Below are positions 45,449 to 58,382 of a DNA stretch of 64,000 nucleotides, piece after piece; the stretch's first letter is position 1, and every line of letters begins with the position of its first letter. The stretch covers positions 620,001 through 684,000 of the forward strand of contig NW_026870037.1 of NCBI RefSeq assembly GCF_029168945.1. Reading direction: 5' to 3'. The position numbers and the translations under genes were made by a program. Origin of the DNA: Cannabis sativa (lineage: Eukaryota; Streptophyta; Magnoliopsida; Rosales; Cannabaceae). The notes under the pieces were generated by a model, which ran no database searches, was not told where the DNA came from, and saw nothing but the letters and a program-made list of their open reading frames with translations.

Positions 45449-48400
45449 TTAATGATACTTGCCATTTTTGGTGGCCATCAAACTTCCAGTGGCTCCACAA
45501 GCAAGAGCTTGACTAGGTATGCCCTTAACAGAACGACCTTCAATATCAAAAATAGCTCCCATTCCCATATGCAAATGAGGCTCAATGTGGCAATGGAAAG
45601 CCCAAACTCCACGATTATCAGCCACAAATCGAAGTGCAGTCCAACCCCATGGAAATATAACTGCAGTGTTTCTTAGAGGTGGGTTCTTTAAGTTAAGCTT
45701 TTTCTCATCGTTCTTCGAATTAAACTTACCTTCTCCATAACCCAAGACCCAAAAATCATGCCCATGCAAATGCCACGGGTGAATTTCACTAACATTTGGG
45801 GTTATAGCATTGGTGTTTTGAAGTATAATGTCTACCGTGGTATTGAATTGGAGTCTGTAGATCCCACTGCTAGTGGTGACGTTGGTGTTGACAGGTGGCT
45901 TCATGATATCATAATTTGCTGGGTAGTTTTCTGGTGGGCTGGTCTGGTCAAATGTATGGTTTAGTAAAAATTTAACTGAGCCCAAATATGGGGTAGATGG
46001 TAGTACTAAGGAGACATTGTTTACGGCCCACTTTGTTACACCGTTTAATCTGTTTTGAGTGTTGAGGAGCATGATCCGACGGTTGTAAGTTGTTGGAGGT
46101 TTTGGGGACCCCATTCGAGCCAAAATATTTTTGGTAAAGGATTTACTGTGGTTATAATCATTCCATTGTGGTGTGACTGGAGGTGGTGAAACGGGGAGTT
46201 TTGATGCTGAATTTGGGAGATAATTTAGGAGGGTAAGGCCTTGTGGGGTCTTTGGTTCTCTCCCTCTTACTCCTACTGAAACCCAGTAGTTGTTTCTAGC
46301 GTTTTGATGATCTGTGGTTATTAGGACTGAGTAACTTTCGCCTGAATAAATGTCTAAATCATCCACTAAGAATGGTTGCACGTAGTTTCCATCCGCTTCT
46401 ACTACCAACATTTTGTGATTCTGAAAAAAAATTAAGCAAAAAAAAAGGCTATTTATTACACAACAGATCATGGTAAATGTGATACGAGACAATATAATTA
46501 TATATTAGAAAATTGTAGGAATCACCCTCAAGGGATGTACTCATATCCACCCTTATTTATTTTGGTACCTGAAATTATTTTTATTCAAATTTTTTCTCAT
46601 AATTTTGTAAGTTATTATTTAAGAATTATTGTAACAGTATATTGTACGGGTGACTATTTTATTTTATACACGTATAAAATAAATTGTTTGAACAATATTA
46701 ATTTTTATATTATAAATTATTTCGAATTTTTTAAAATTTTATAAGATATCAATAATTATAAAAAAAAATTTAATAGCAAAACAAGTAAAAAGTACATGTC
46801 TTTTGAATCTCTTTTGAAGTGTAAATTCTAGAATCACCATATATAATATTCCTTCCTTTTCTCTTATGTAAGATGTTTCGAACCGATTTTTAATTTACAT
46901 ATAATTAGCAGCATTCAAAAGCACAAACCAAATGAAAGAAGATAAATAGTTATACTTGTCCCAAAAGGGAAAAGAAAAAAAAATACTTATACATGGCCTC
47001 TTCCAAGATATGCAATTATGTTCGTATGTCCAATAATTATATTTTGTTGGTATTTATTTATTGTTAAATTAATGAGAGACAACTCATGAGAGAGGTGGAT
47101 GAACATGTGAAATGAGTCAAATGACTGATCCACTAATGATGAATAGTACACGGAGAGCCTGTAGTGAGCTTAATTAGAAATTAGAATAATAATGCAAAAG
47201 TGCATGGACCCCCTGAGCTATATTGAAAATATACGTACTTTGAAAGCAAATAAAACTAAACTTGATTAATATATATATACATAGTCATAATTGGTATGTT
47301 ATTATTATATACATTCTCTAGCCATTCGATTTATTTTGTACCTCCTAAACATTAAGAGCATGTTTGGTATTGTTTTCTGTTTTTTGTTTTAAAAAATTGT
47401 TTTTAGAAATGAGAACAAAAAATAGTTTTTGAAGTTTTTAAAACACAAGTCACGTTTGGTTAGTGATTTTTAAAAACAATATTGACCAAAAGTGAATTGG
47501 TTTTTAAAACAGAAAACAACATTTTGTTGTTTTCAAAATTCTTGTTTAATTGTTTTTAAAAATAATTTTCTGTTTTTAAAAATAAAAAACAGTTTTTTAG
47601 TTATGATGCCAAACATGCACTAATATTTTCTTGTTTTTTTCTCATTATATATATATATATATTTGTACTGGTTAACAAGCAATGTATCTTTTCTTTTTAA
47701 TATCTTTGGCAATCCCTTTAATTCCGAGGCAATGGATCCCTATGTTTCATATTCTATATTAATGATCATTTTATGTAAACGCATGTATATAACTGAATTT
47801 AAATAGAAGAAATGTAAAAATTAAGTAACCCTATTTTATATTTTATATAGCTAGAGTACTTGTAAGTCTAGTATTATTATTACTCATTTATATACCTCAA
47901 ATGGTGCTAATCACGTTGATTATTCATGATGAATATGATTATCAGCTAATTAGTCATATTTACAAATAATATAAATTCAAAATAAAGAGACCTACTTAGA
48001 AAAGAGAATACAAGCTATGTTTATGTTAATTTTCAATTTTGTTGTATATACAATAAAATTCAATCTTTATAAGGGAGTCCTATATTTGGGAGAGGCCGCC
48101 TTAGACCCAGAGGCCCTATCTATAAAAGCAAGCTTTTTTTTTGTTTTTTTGTTTTTTGTCTGAATAAAAGACAAGCAAGTTAAAATAATTTCTCGTTGTA
48201 ATAGTTACTTTTTGCTTAGAAAAAGTGTTCAAATGATTTTTTCAACTTGACCCTAAGGAAACCAAATATAAAAGAAGAAGGTTTGGTCTTATCTATAGCC
48301 AACATGAACCTAATGTTTACATGAGATCTACTTTCGACTTTCGAGAAAATTAATGTTATTAGACGACTATATATATACACATCTTAATTACCTCATTTTA

Positions 48401-49595
48401 CCATGTGAGGTGGGATATTAATTATATATATATAAGAGTCTATATTGTGATGTAAGTGCAAGTTGATATATATAAAATAAAAATATTTGCAAGAAATATT
48501 ATATTATAATATTGGAGAAATAATATAATTATATATCTATCTAAATATATTATATTAAAGAGATTAAAGCACATAGTACGTAATATAGATAAGTAAATAA
48601 TAATTACCCCGATGGCCAAGTTGAGGGCGGCTAGAGCAGTGGTACTGGCGATTCTTAGTCGGTAGGTCTTATTGGGCTGCACCTTCAGAATCTTGGGTGC
48701 GCACTTTTCTCCACCCTTTAAGTTGCACTTGTTTGACGAAGAGTTACTATAATGCGCTGCCAATGAGCAATTATGTTGTCCTCTTCCATTCAACAACAAG
48801 CTCTGCAAAATTAAGCATAATATCCAAAATGAGATTCCATATATATTTATTTATATAATATATATATATGTTACGTATGCATATTTACGTTACAAGTAAA
48901 TCCAAACTGTGCATATTTACGTATGCATATTATATATATATTTTTTTTCTTTTAATTCTCTACTTATGATAGTTATAGAGCTGTATTAATTAAAGTTGTC
49001 TGAAGTAAAAAAAAAAAACATATGTGCGATCTCTTTTTTATTTTCTTTAATTTCTGAAGTTTATTATTTGGGTTGAGATATGGTCTACAAAGTACAAATT
49101 AATTATTAGAAGAAAAAAAAAACAGAATTATTTAACTAATCCTAGTATGACATAAAAAGTTGAAAATTAGAAAATTCCCCAGTACTTTTGTTGAGTACAC
49201 TATCTAGTGTAATTAATAGTAATAAGTTGGGTTGATGGATATGATATATAATTATATATATGGTCGGCTATATTTAATATATATTCTCTAATATTAATTA
49301 ATAGGAGTAAATATATACTCGAGATACAATATTTGATAATTTTTTTTTTAATTTTATAGTTACGATAAATTAAAAATTAATATGTAGAAAATATGTGTTA
49401 TTAGATCTATTCGCATATTATCAGGATCCTCGTCTTTTAGTAAAGTTGAAAATAATCATTTTCTTTTCACCGAATGATCACTTATCAAATAATTATCCAG
49501 ATATGTTTCACTTATCATATATAGCTGTTTAGACGTAAAATTACGAATACACACATTTTATTTGTATATTATACGTACTTTAATTAATCATTTTC

Positions 49596-49626
<31 letters not shown>

Positions 49627-51919
49627 CTTGATCATATATGTAGTCCATAGCTCAAATTAAATACTACGAAAAATATGGAAGCAATAGTCAAATTATATAG
49701 AGATTTTTACATATTACCAGCATATTCTAGAAGGGAAATTTGAATTTTGATGCTTAATAAACTCATAAATTGGTTTTTTAAACTAATACTATGTATAATT
49801 TGTAAAATGGGATAACTTTTTTCTAAACCCCAAAAAACCCCTCCCATTTTTCCCAACCGTCCCTCTCTCTTCCTCTTTTTCCAAAAAAATTGACTGACCA
49901 TCGGGCTGGCCATCGGGCTGGCCATCGGGCCCATCGAGCCCCATCGGGCCCTATATCGGGCCTTTATCTTCAACCCAGATTCAATTTTTTCATCATGATG
50001 CATCGGGCCTGCATCGGACCTGCATCGGGCCTGCCCAGAAAATGCAATTTTCAACCCAAAAATCACAGATTCACCACCGCCTTCAACCCAGATCCATTGG
50101 ACTGGGTTTGCCTTTGATCTCCAGTGGTGTTCGACCGGCATGCGTGCGTGGTGGATCGCCGATGGTGGTTCGGTTGAGATGGGTATGGATGGGCGTGGGT
50201 TTGCTTTCGGCGTGGGTGGTTGGACGAGGAGGAGATAGTTGGGGCAGTCGGTCGTAAGTCGGTCGGGGTTGCGTGGAGGGTTGGGGCGGTCGGTGGGTGG
50301 GTGGGTGATGATGGTTGAGGGTTAGGGGCGGTTTCTTGCGATGGGGTTTTGGGCGAAGAGGCAAAGAGGCAAAGAGAGTTTGAGGGAAGGAGAGAGAAAG
50401 GGTTTGAGTTTTTGAGAGGGGTATTTTTGGGATTTTGGAAAAGTGATCATATATTTTTAATGTAGAAAAGTATTAGTTTAGGAAAAAAATTATCCCCTAA
50501 TGCATGCATAGAAATTCAAATTTCCCTTCTAGAATTCGGAGCATTAAGTCTGAGATTTTTTTTTTTTTATTTTGATTAATTATTTAATTTTTGACATATG
50601 TCACGAATTTAATAAAAAATTTTTTATTAAATTAATGTGCTAATAATTACCTGTGGTTCACCGATCCAACGGATTGGCGCAGAAGAGAGGCCAACCTCTT
50701 GCTCATGAACGCTTTGGTGCCACCAATCGCTGAGTAAGAGGTTGAGCTCTCCATCGTAGTGGAAAGGCTCCCTCTCCCCTTCTGCCACGTCAACTATTAA
50801 TGACCCATATAGCCCTGCTGATCTTTGCATTCCGTAGTGTCCATGGTAAAAGTATGTTCCCGGCTACACCATATAATAACCATTATTAATTCAAACAATA
50901 TTTGAAAAGTAAAAAACAGGTGCATGCGTGCATGTGTGTATTCATGTACCTATACTACAAAGATGTACGTATAGCAAATATATACTGGCAGAGATGCTAG
51001 CCAAAGCATAATTGGATATCATATATCTATATTTTCTTTTCTTTGCTTTTTTTTTTTCTTGACAATGGAAATACTTAATTATATATATTCTTTCTATATA
51101 AAAGAAAAAGAAAAAGTCATTTGCTTGATTGCTTCTTGTTGGATATTAGTATATATAATATTAATACTCATCATTATATTTTATCAAATGACCATCATAC
51201 TAGCTATCTTTCAAAATGGATACTAGTGTTGGCCACCATATAGTGGTTTAGATTGCTATAATCAATTAATATATAAGTGAGTGAATTTTGGCAAATGCGC
51301 TTCCACTTCGAATTTCGTCTGATCATATATATTATTATGGATCATCATCTTAATCTTGATATTCTTTTTTCATTTATTTTTCCTTTAACTAAAAAATGAG
51401 TATCACTAAGTGACAAATTAAGAAATATAATATAAAATTTTACCTTATCAACTAGGAATCTATACGTAAATACTTCCCCAGGGTTTATAGCACACTGGGA
51501 GATTGAGGCTGTACCATCTGCCCAAGGTGTACCCAACTGAACAAAACACAAACAAATTAATTAGGACAATTTACATTACAATTTACAATATTAGACCATT
51601 ACTATGAGGTAATATTTACCTGTCTAATTCCATGCCAATGGATGACGACACCTTCGGTGTGGAGCTTGTTGTTGAGGTGAACGACGACGGTGTCGCCAGC
51701 ATTGGCCCTAATAGTGGGGCCAGGGAACTGGCCATTGATGCCCATCACCACGTGCTCCTTGCAATCGGGTGCCCCAAAAATGTACTCTACATCGAAGTTG
51801 TAGTGTCGAACCTGAGTTCGGCCACCAACAACAGCCACAGCAAGAAGAGATAGCAGAATCAAGGAGCGTATCATCAATTGTCCCATCAGTCCTCTGCTCT
51901 GAGGACTTATATTAACCAT
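45449..51919 (-). CDS. L-ascorbate oxidase, copy B (five exons, 590 aa)
   Basis: The tandem paralogue of copy A with the same activity and secretion signal. Exons (minus strand): 51919-51620, 51536-51444, 50863-50651, 48802-48608 and 46420-45449; phase-0 GT-AG introns at exactly the same codons as copy A. All copper-binding motifs are intact: [26 protein letters not shown], and [12 protein letters not shown] with the type 1 Cys, His and Met. It differs from copy A by one extra N-terminal codon, a three-codon longer last exon (Asp-His near ITTDHQNA, Asn-Ser near KFNSKND, and a C-terminal ATKNGKYH) and scattered substitutions, mainly in the middle domain. Introns are shorter than in copy A, but intron 3 (48803-50650) contains a MULE-like insertion. 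Both copies look functional. Confidence 0.93.
47356..47620. mobile_element. Tourist/Harbinger-like MITE in intron 4 of copy B
   Basis: Imperfect inverted ends GAGCATGTTTGGTATT and GATGCCAAACATGCAC bound 265 bp of T/A-rich sequence, flanked by TAA at 47353-47355 and 47621-47623. The 3-bp TSD of TWA type points to PIF/Harbinger. No coding capacity. Confidence 0.72.
49733..50526. mobile_element. MULE-like element with GC-rich cargo in intron 3 of copy B
   Basis: Ends GGGAAATTTGAATTTTGATGC and (reverse complement) GGGAAATTTGAATTTCTATGC, flanked on both sides by TTCTAGAA (49725-49732 and 50527-50534). Because TTCTAGAA is its own reverse complement, it could be an 8-bp TSD or part of the TIR. The interior (49880-50440) is far richer in G and C than its surroundings, with CATCGGGC repeats around 49900-50035 and GGTGGG runs after 50160. 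The open stretches there do not match any protein I know; it may hold a captured gene fragment. Confidence 0.65.
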
Positions 51920-51932
51920 TCTGTTTAATTTG

Positions 51933-51969
<37 letters not shown>

Positions 51970-52340
51970 GTTACACTATAGCTAGTGCTTTCAGCTGGCT
52001 TTGAAATTTTTATTATACGAGCACGATAAAGAAATTGAGACTGTTATAACGCGTTGTGTTTGAACTCTATTTATAAGTTTTTTTTTTTTTTTCTTCAGAT
52101 TGAAAACTATGGGGGATCTTCCTTCCTACGGCCCCACATGGCGTCTTAGTTTTTTTGAAAAAGAAAAATTGTAAAGTAATACTAGGTCCTAGCAAGAATA
52201 ACTAATTAAGCTGTCTTACACTATAATGAATTATAAACATATAAGAATATCACAAGAGAATCAACCATTCTTTTCTTTCTTTTTTTTTTTATATGAAATA
52301 CAATCATAAAAGGCAAAGTTTCAAATAGTAAAAATAACAC
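51920..52340. other. 5' flank of ascorbate oxidase B
   Basis: Contains the TATA box and an AT dinucleotide tract (51942-51966) in the leader. No ORF or other element seen before the MITE at 52341. Confidence 0.5.
52067..52075 (-). promoter_or_regulatory. TATA box of ascorbate oxidase B
   Basis: Minus-strand TATAAATAG about 148 bp upstream of the ATG at 51919, matching the position in copy A. Confidence 0.6.
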
Positions 52341-52732
52341 GCTAATTAGGATTTTTGCCCCTGAATCTTGACATGTACCAAATCATGTCCCTAAACTTTT
52401 AAGGTTGTTAAAAATGGCTCATGAACTATTGAGATTGTTGGATTTAAGGACTTTTGTCTAATTTCATTCAATTTTATTATTTCAGTGATTATGTATGTAC
52501 TAAATCATACTCCCCAGACTTTAATGTCTACTAAATGATGTCTCTTGAATTTTGACATGTACTAAATCATGCACCCTAAACTTTTATCAATGTTAGAATT
52601 TTTACTAAAATTGGACAAAAATCCTTTAATCCAATAATCTCAATAGTTCAGGGGTTTTTTAACGACCTTAAAAATTCAAGGAGCATGATTTGGTACATGT
52701 CAAAATTTAGAGGGCAAAAATCCTAATTAGCC
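52341..52732. mobile_element. Long-TIR MITE upstream of copy B
   Basis: Inverted copies of TAATTAGGATTTTTGCCC and related sequence for about 130 bp per arm (ACATGTACCAAATCATG, CTATTGAGATT and TTGGATT recur inverted). TAATTA adjoins each end and may be the target duplication. Its position about 420 bp upstream of the ATG puts it in the promoter neighbourhood of copy B. Confidence 0.65.
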
Positions 52733-53429
52733 AAAAAAATATGTACCAACAAGGCAAAAAAAAAAAATAATAGGAAACACCCCATCCCAAGATGTTTTAC
52801 AAACAAGAACATCCTACCACATTCCCATTAGTTTTTCTACTCTACCTTTTAAAACACATCAGAAATTTTTTTTAATTTTACCTCTAACTTACACATTACA
52901 TCATATATCATCTCTTTTAAAAACATCATCATCAAAATCTACTTTTTTTTTTTTGCAAATTTTAAGCAAACATCATTAAGGCCGACCCTAACATACTTTG
53001 AGGCCCCCTATACCAAAAAAAAAAAAAAAGTTACTAAGATTTGAACTCAAAATCTTCAAATTATTACAGAGCAAATTACTACTGAATTTTATTGTACTCT
53101 CAATGTATAGTATGTGTAGTATTTTTTTTAATTTATTCTAATCATTATATAAAAAAAAATGTGGGCCATGGATCGTGCGAGGCTTATTAGGTGGCCGCAT
53201 TACTTGCTTCACCTTAAGATCGACACTCGAATTACCAAATCTAGGACTAAATGTAATATCTAGAACACCATTAGCATTAACTTCCCCTCTAATCATAAAA
53301 ATCTTCACCTTAACTCTGTCAGTCCATTAAACATAGCCACCGCTATTGAACAATCAGAAGACACCATTGCCCGTTGCTAACCCATCCTAAACCGTCCTAA
53401 TCATCAACTCAACGAAATATGGTGCATAG
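52733..53429. other. Decayed sequence left of the copia element
   Basis: AT-rich, with one unrecognised open stretch on the minus strand (about 53210-53400, containing VKIFMIRGEVNANG). It belongs to whatever the copia element inserted into, since the sequence resumes at 58383. No family assigned. Confidence 0.35.
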
Positions 53430-53643
53430 TGTAGAGAAGAAAGCTGAGAGAGAAAGCATAGAGAAACAGAATTGGAAAAGCTCACTTTATTAATGAAGAT
53501 CAATGTATATATATAAGAGAAAGAGGCAAGAAAAACATAGCACACAACTCATAACAGAAATGTTAACTACCTAAACTAATTGAACACACTTAACTAACTT
53601 AAGCTTACAGAAAATTAACTAGGATTTGTTAATAGTGTTAACA
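53430..53643 (-). repeat. 3' LTR of the copia element
   Basis: Plus-strand ends TGTAGAGAA and GTGTTAACA. A purine tract (minus-strand TGAGGAAGGA) abuts it on the internal side and serves as polypurine tract. Confidence 0.88.
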
Positions 53644-53723
53644 TCCTTCCTCAAATGAAAAGGTGTTGGAGTCATTTTTAGTTTGGACTTTAGGTAGATG
53701 AATCGATCCTTTGTCATGAATGG

Positions 53724-56700
53724 TTATGTGAGCATAACAGCCACTTGATCACGACTTGGAACATATCGAACAGAGAGCCTCTTTTCCAGAATTTGATCTC
53801 TTATAAAACGCAAGTCTATCTCAATGTGTTTAGATCGAGCATGGGAAACAGGGTTAACAGCTAAAGCAGATGCACTCTGATTATCAACCCAAATAACATG
53901 GCAATGAGACAAGTTAACATTCCACTCAGTCAGTAAGGACACAATCCACTTTAGTTTAGCTGCAGTGTTGTCTAAGGCACGGAATTCACTTTCAGTGCTT
54001 GAGCATGCAACAACATTCTGCTTCTTAGCAGACCAAGAGATTAAGTTGTCACCTAAGTAAATAACATAGCCACATGTTGACATTCTATCATCAACACAAC
54101 TAGCCCATCAACATCTGAGTAGCTTTCAAGAGTCATGACAGTGGCTGGTGTAAGTAATAAACCATCAGAGATGGTTCCCTTGAGATATCGTAGTAATCTC
54201 TTGCAGGCTTCCCAATGTGATACAGTAAGGGCTTTGAGAAATTGATTGAGTTTGTTGATCACACAACATCAGGTCTGGTTAGGGTGATATATTGAAGAGC
54301 TCCTATGGTGCTTCTTTAGAGAGTAGGATCTTCAAACAATTCTCCATCATTCAATGATAGTTTGGTGGTGTTACTAATCGAATTGGAACAAACCTTAGCA
54401 CCTTCCATATGCAATTTAACTTATAAATCTGTGATATATTTAGTTTGAGACAAAAGCATTCCTTTGGAATCTCTGAAGATTTCAACTCCAAGAAAATAAT
54501 GAACATCACCAAGATCTTTAAGTGATAACTTATGGTTAAGATCAGTAACTAATTTGGAGATTAGATGTTGATTTGGACCTGTTATTAAAATATCATCAAC
54601 ATATACGAGTGGATGATGAGATTGTTACCAGAGCCATGTGCAAAGAGTGATGTGTCAGATTTGGAAGCAGTGAAACCCCATTGAAGTAGACTAGTTTTGA
54701 GTTTGTCATTCATGGAGCTTGTTTGAGGCCATAAAAGGGCCTTGTGAAGAAGAGACACATGATCAGGTTTGGATTGATCTATGAAGCCTGGTGGTTGGTT
54801 CATAAACACAGTTTCAGTTAGCTCACCATTGAGAAAGCCATTACTTACATCTAACTGTGTTACTTTCCAATTTGAAGTGACAGCAAGGGACAATACAGTT
54901 TGAACTGTGATAGGCTGAACAACTGAGAAAAAGTCTCCTCATAGTCAATTCCAAGGGCCTATAAATAACCTTTAGCAACCAATCTCGATTTGAACCTGTC
55001 CAAGGACCCATCAGCATTGAGTTTGATCCTGTGTACCCACTTATTGCCAATAATGTGCATCCTAGGTTTCTTAGGTACTAGTATCCATGTGTCTGCTCTT
55101 TTCAATGCAAAAACTTCAGTTTGCATAGAATTAAGTCATTGAGGATCTTTAAGTGTAGCTTGTAGAGATTTGGGTTCTGAAGGTAATAGGGACTCTGATA
55201 ATGGGTGTTTGTGGCCAAATATGCTTTTGGTTTTGTGATCCCATTTCTGGACCTGGTTATCATAGGATGTGACCTATGCGCAGGGGTAGATGCTGTGTTG
55301 TTTGAGACAATTGGTGGGGACAAATGGGAGGCAGAAGCATGATTTTGGTCAGTAGAGATAGATAGGTTAGTGGCATGTATTGTATTTGGTTGTGGAGGTG
55401 TTTGCGAGACAGTCACAGCAGCAGGTTAGCCATTTGTAGGGTCAAAACTAGGTGCTATTTGGGATGCAAATACAGGTATTGGTGGTTCAGTGTTTGGTGT
55501 ATTTAAAGTATTAGGTGTAGGGTGGGGAGGAGACAGTTGTTGTGTTTCGGTATAGAGTTTGTAAAGGAAATTTGGGCTATTGGGATAGGGTGGTGCACTT
55601 CAGTTGTTGATGATGGTACCATTGTCTCAGCAGTAATATTATGGACAACATTAGGAAACTCAGTATTAGTGCATGGTTTAGTAAAAAAAAACTAGCAGTA
55701 GGAACAAATGGACATTGAACTGTAGGATTTACCTAATCTATATGGCTGCTGTGAGTGATGTCAGGGTAGTGATGCTCATTGAAGATGACATTTCGAGCAT
55801 TCTGCCATTTGCATTTTCACACAAGTATCCCTTGTGAACGGGAGAGAAACCCAAGAATAAGCACTGTTCAGACCTAAAATCTAGCTTGTGAGAGTTATAA
55901 GGCCTTAAATGAGGCCAACAAGCACAACCAAAAGGCTTCAATATGGAGTAATCAAGTTTTGAATTAAACAAGCATTCATAGGGACTGATGTTACCAATCA
56001 CAGGTGTTGGTAATCTGTTGATGGTAAATGTAGCACATTGAAAGGCATGCCACCAATATTTGAGATCCAATTTAGCTTGTGCTAGCAGTGTAAGACATAT
56101 TTCTGTTATATGTCTGTGCTTCCATTCTGCTCTACCATTTTGTTGGTGAGTATGAGGGCATGGATGGGAAAAGAATATACCTTGTTCAGCTAGAAACCTA
56201 GCAAAGGGTTTATACTCACCACCCCCATTAACATGAACACTTTTAATTGGCAATCCAAATTGCTTTTCCACCATACTTTTTGAACTGGATAAACATTTCA
56301 AAGGCTTGTGATTTCAATGTTAGTGGGTATATCCAAGTGAACCGACTAAAATCATCCAAAACTGAATGTAGTATCGAAAACCATCTTTAGAAGGTCCATG
56401 AGAGGGTCCCCAGAGGTCTGCATGTATGAGTTGAAGGGGTTGGGAGGCTCTGTTTGGTGATGATAAAAAGGGAAGTCTGTGACTTTTCCCTTGCTGACAC
56501 GCATTGCAAAACTGAAATTGCTTTAGTGTACCACAGTGTGGTATTGAGGGCAATAGCTTTTGTAATGTTAACATAGCAGGATGTCCTAATTTACAATGTC
56601 AGAGGTTAATATCAGAGGGTTTGGAAACATGTAAAATAAAATGCTCATAGGGATAAGAAATAGAATTTTATTGATTGAACTTGTATTATAAGAGTTGTGC

Positions 56701-57300
56701 GCTAGATCACACTTTTTAGTACAATGACATTGTTTATTACAACTATAAACAGTAGGAGATATGTCAGAAGTGGCAAGGTGACACTGCAATGTTGATCTTG
56801 AGGGACTTGAAGAATCACCAAGAAGGTAGAGCCCATCCCTAGCTTTCCCTTTGAGCAGCACATACCATGTTGTCTTGTCCTTGACAAAGCAACAGTTTTT
56901 ATGAAATTCAAGAAAGATGTTATTATCTTGAGTAAGTTTAGATACACTGACTAGATTCTTGGCAATAGAAGGAACAGTTAAAACAGATTGCATATGTAGG
57001 GGACAAGATTTATTGTAAGATGGAATATAGATGGATCCAGTATGAGAAATGAATAATTTCTTACCATCACCAATTGCAAGTGTCTCAGTGGCAATGAATG
57101 GCTTTGAATCATCGATAGTGGTGGGACCAAAAGTGACGTGTTGTGGCTCTGGAGTCAAAATACCAAGAGTTGTCCTCTTCACAATCTTGGATTATAGTTG
57201 TGGTATATGCCTGAGGATCATAATCATAGTCAATTTCAGTAAGAAAGGCACGATTTGCAGTGTTACCTGGTTTAGGAGTTGTCTAGTTTTTATCAAACCA
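53724..57300 (-). pseudogene. Copia pol: protease, integrase, RT, RNase H, multiply broken
   Basis: The protease region near 57140-57160 reads DSRAT where the family has DSGAT, followed by a frame change. Pre-integrase and integrase blocks follow ([32 protein letters not shown] with Asn where the catalytic Asp is expected, [14 protein letters not shown]). RT blocks are near 54600-55050 (QLDVSNGFLNGEL, with the YVDD region frameshifted). RNase H is at 53724-54083 (ISWSAKKQNVVACSSTESEFRAL). Changes at catalytic positions and several frameshifts show a dead element. Confidence 0.85.
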
Positions 57301-57539
57301 ATAATGATACACTGCTGCAGTGTGACCAATCTTCATGCATACTTGACAACTTTTTGGTTGGGAAACCTAGAGAAACCCTTGCCACTACCTATTGGTGGAG
57401 CTGCCTGGTTATTGTTGGCAATAGGTTGAACACCTCAAGATCTGCCATTTTCAAGAGCCATATTAGCTTGCATTTTGATACTGAGATCACTCATGGACAA
57501 GTGATGTTCAATTCGACTTTCAAGAGACATAAGTAGAGC

Positions 57540-58133
57540 CTAAACTTCTTCCATAGTTAAGGCATCACTTCTTGAAGTAATTCTTGAGACAACACAATAA
57601 AATTCGGATCCTAGGTCATTGAGTACTTGAAGAACCAAATCTTGATCATCAACAGGGGAACCTGCAATGGCTTGGACTTTGTGAACATGTGAGAACTGTC
57701 CCTTGAGCTGAAGTCGTCGAGCTTTGATTTGAGAGGCAAACTTTTGTTCAAGAGCGCGCCAAACAGAAAATGAGGTGTTGTGATTGGCAACAGATGCAAG
57801 AATATTTTCAGATATAGAGGAAGGCAGCCAAGAGAGAAGAAGTTGGTCCTTGCATCGCCATTGAAGGTACTCCAGATTTGAATTGCCATTGAGCAGAGTT
57901 GCTGGGGGAGGAACTCCGGCTAACAAGATCTCATCGAGATCATGTCCAATTACAGTAGGGACTACTTGGGACTTCCAAGGAAGAAAGCTGACATAATCGA
58001 GCTTGATAGTGAGAGAGGAGGACAGGGAATTGGAAAAAGGATTCCAAGATCCTGTAGCAATGGCAGGAGCCTGAGGAGCTTGAGTTGCAGGTGTCATGGA
58101 AGGGGCCTGAGGATCGGAGGTAGACGAAGACAT
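57540..58133 (-). pseudogene. Copia gag (UBN2-type capsid)
   Basis: Starts at ATG 58133 just after the primer-binding site. Ser/Pro/Ala-rich head, then LDYVSFLPWKSQV, WRCKDQLLLSWLPSS and VWRALEQKFASQIKARRLQLK, typical of copia capsid proteins. Open for 197 codons but lacks the following zinc knuckle in frame, so gag-pol is not continuous. Confidence 0.8.
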
Positions 58134-58160
58134 AATCTTGAGTCAAGATTTCTGATACCA

Positions 58161-58377
58161 TGTAGAGAAAGAAAGCAAAGAGAGAGAAAGCATAGAGAAA
58201 CAGAATTGGAAAAGCTCACATTATTAATGAAGATCAATGTATATATACAAGAGAAAGAGGCAAGAAAAATAGAGCACACATCTCATAAAAGAAATGTTAA
58301 CTGCCTAAACTAACTGAACAGACTTAACTAACCTAAGCTAACAGAAAATTAACTAGGATTAGTTAATAGTGTTAACA
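58161..58377 (-). repeat. 5' LTR of the copia element with adjacent primer-binding site
   Basis: Same ends as the 3' LTR. Directly inside it (58151-58160) the minus strand reads TGGTATCAGA, an initiator-Met primer-binding site. Confidence 0.88.
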
Positions 58378-58382
58378 CATAG

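Larger units (their letters stand above)
53430..58377 (-). mobile_element. Ty1/copia retrotransposon (Ale/Retrofit-like), degenerate
   Basis: Short LTRs (53430-53643 and 58161-58377) and a 5-bp TSD CATAG (53425-53429 and 58378-58382). Order on the minus strand is gag, protease, integrase, RT, RNase H, as in copia. The LTRs differ by roughly twenty substitutions and indels in about 215 bp by eye, so it is much older than the chromovirus. Most coding blocks are frameshifted. It is nested in an old LINE remnant. Confidence 0.9.
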
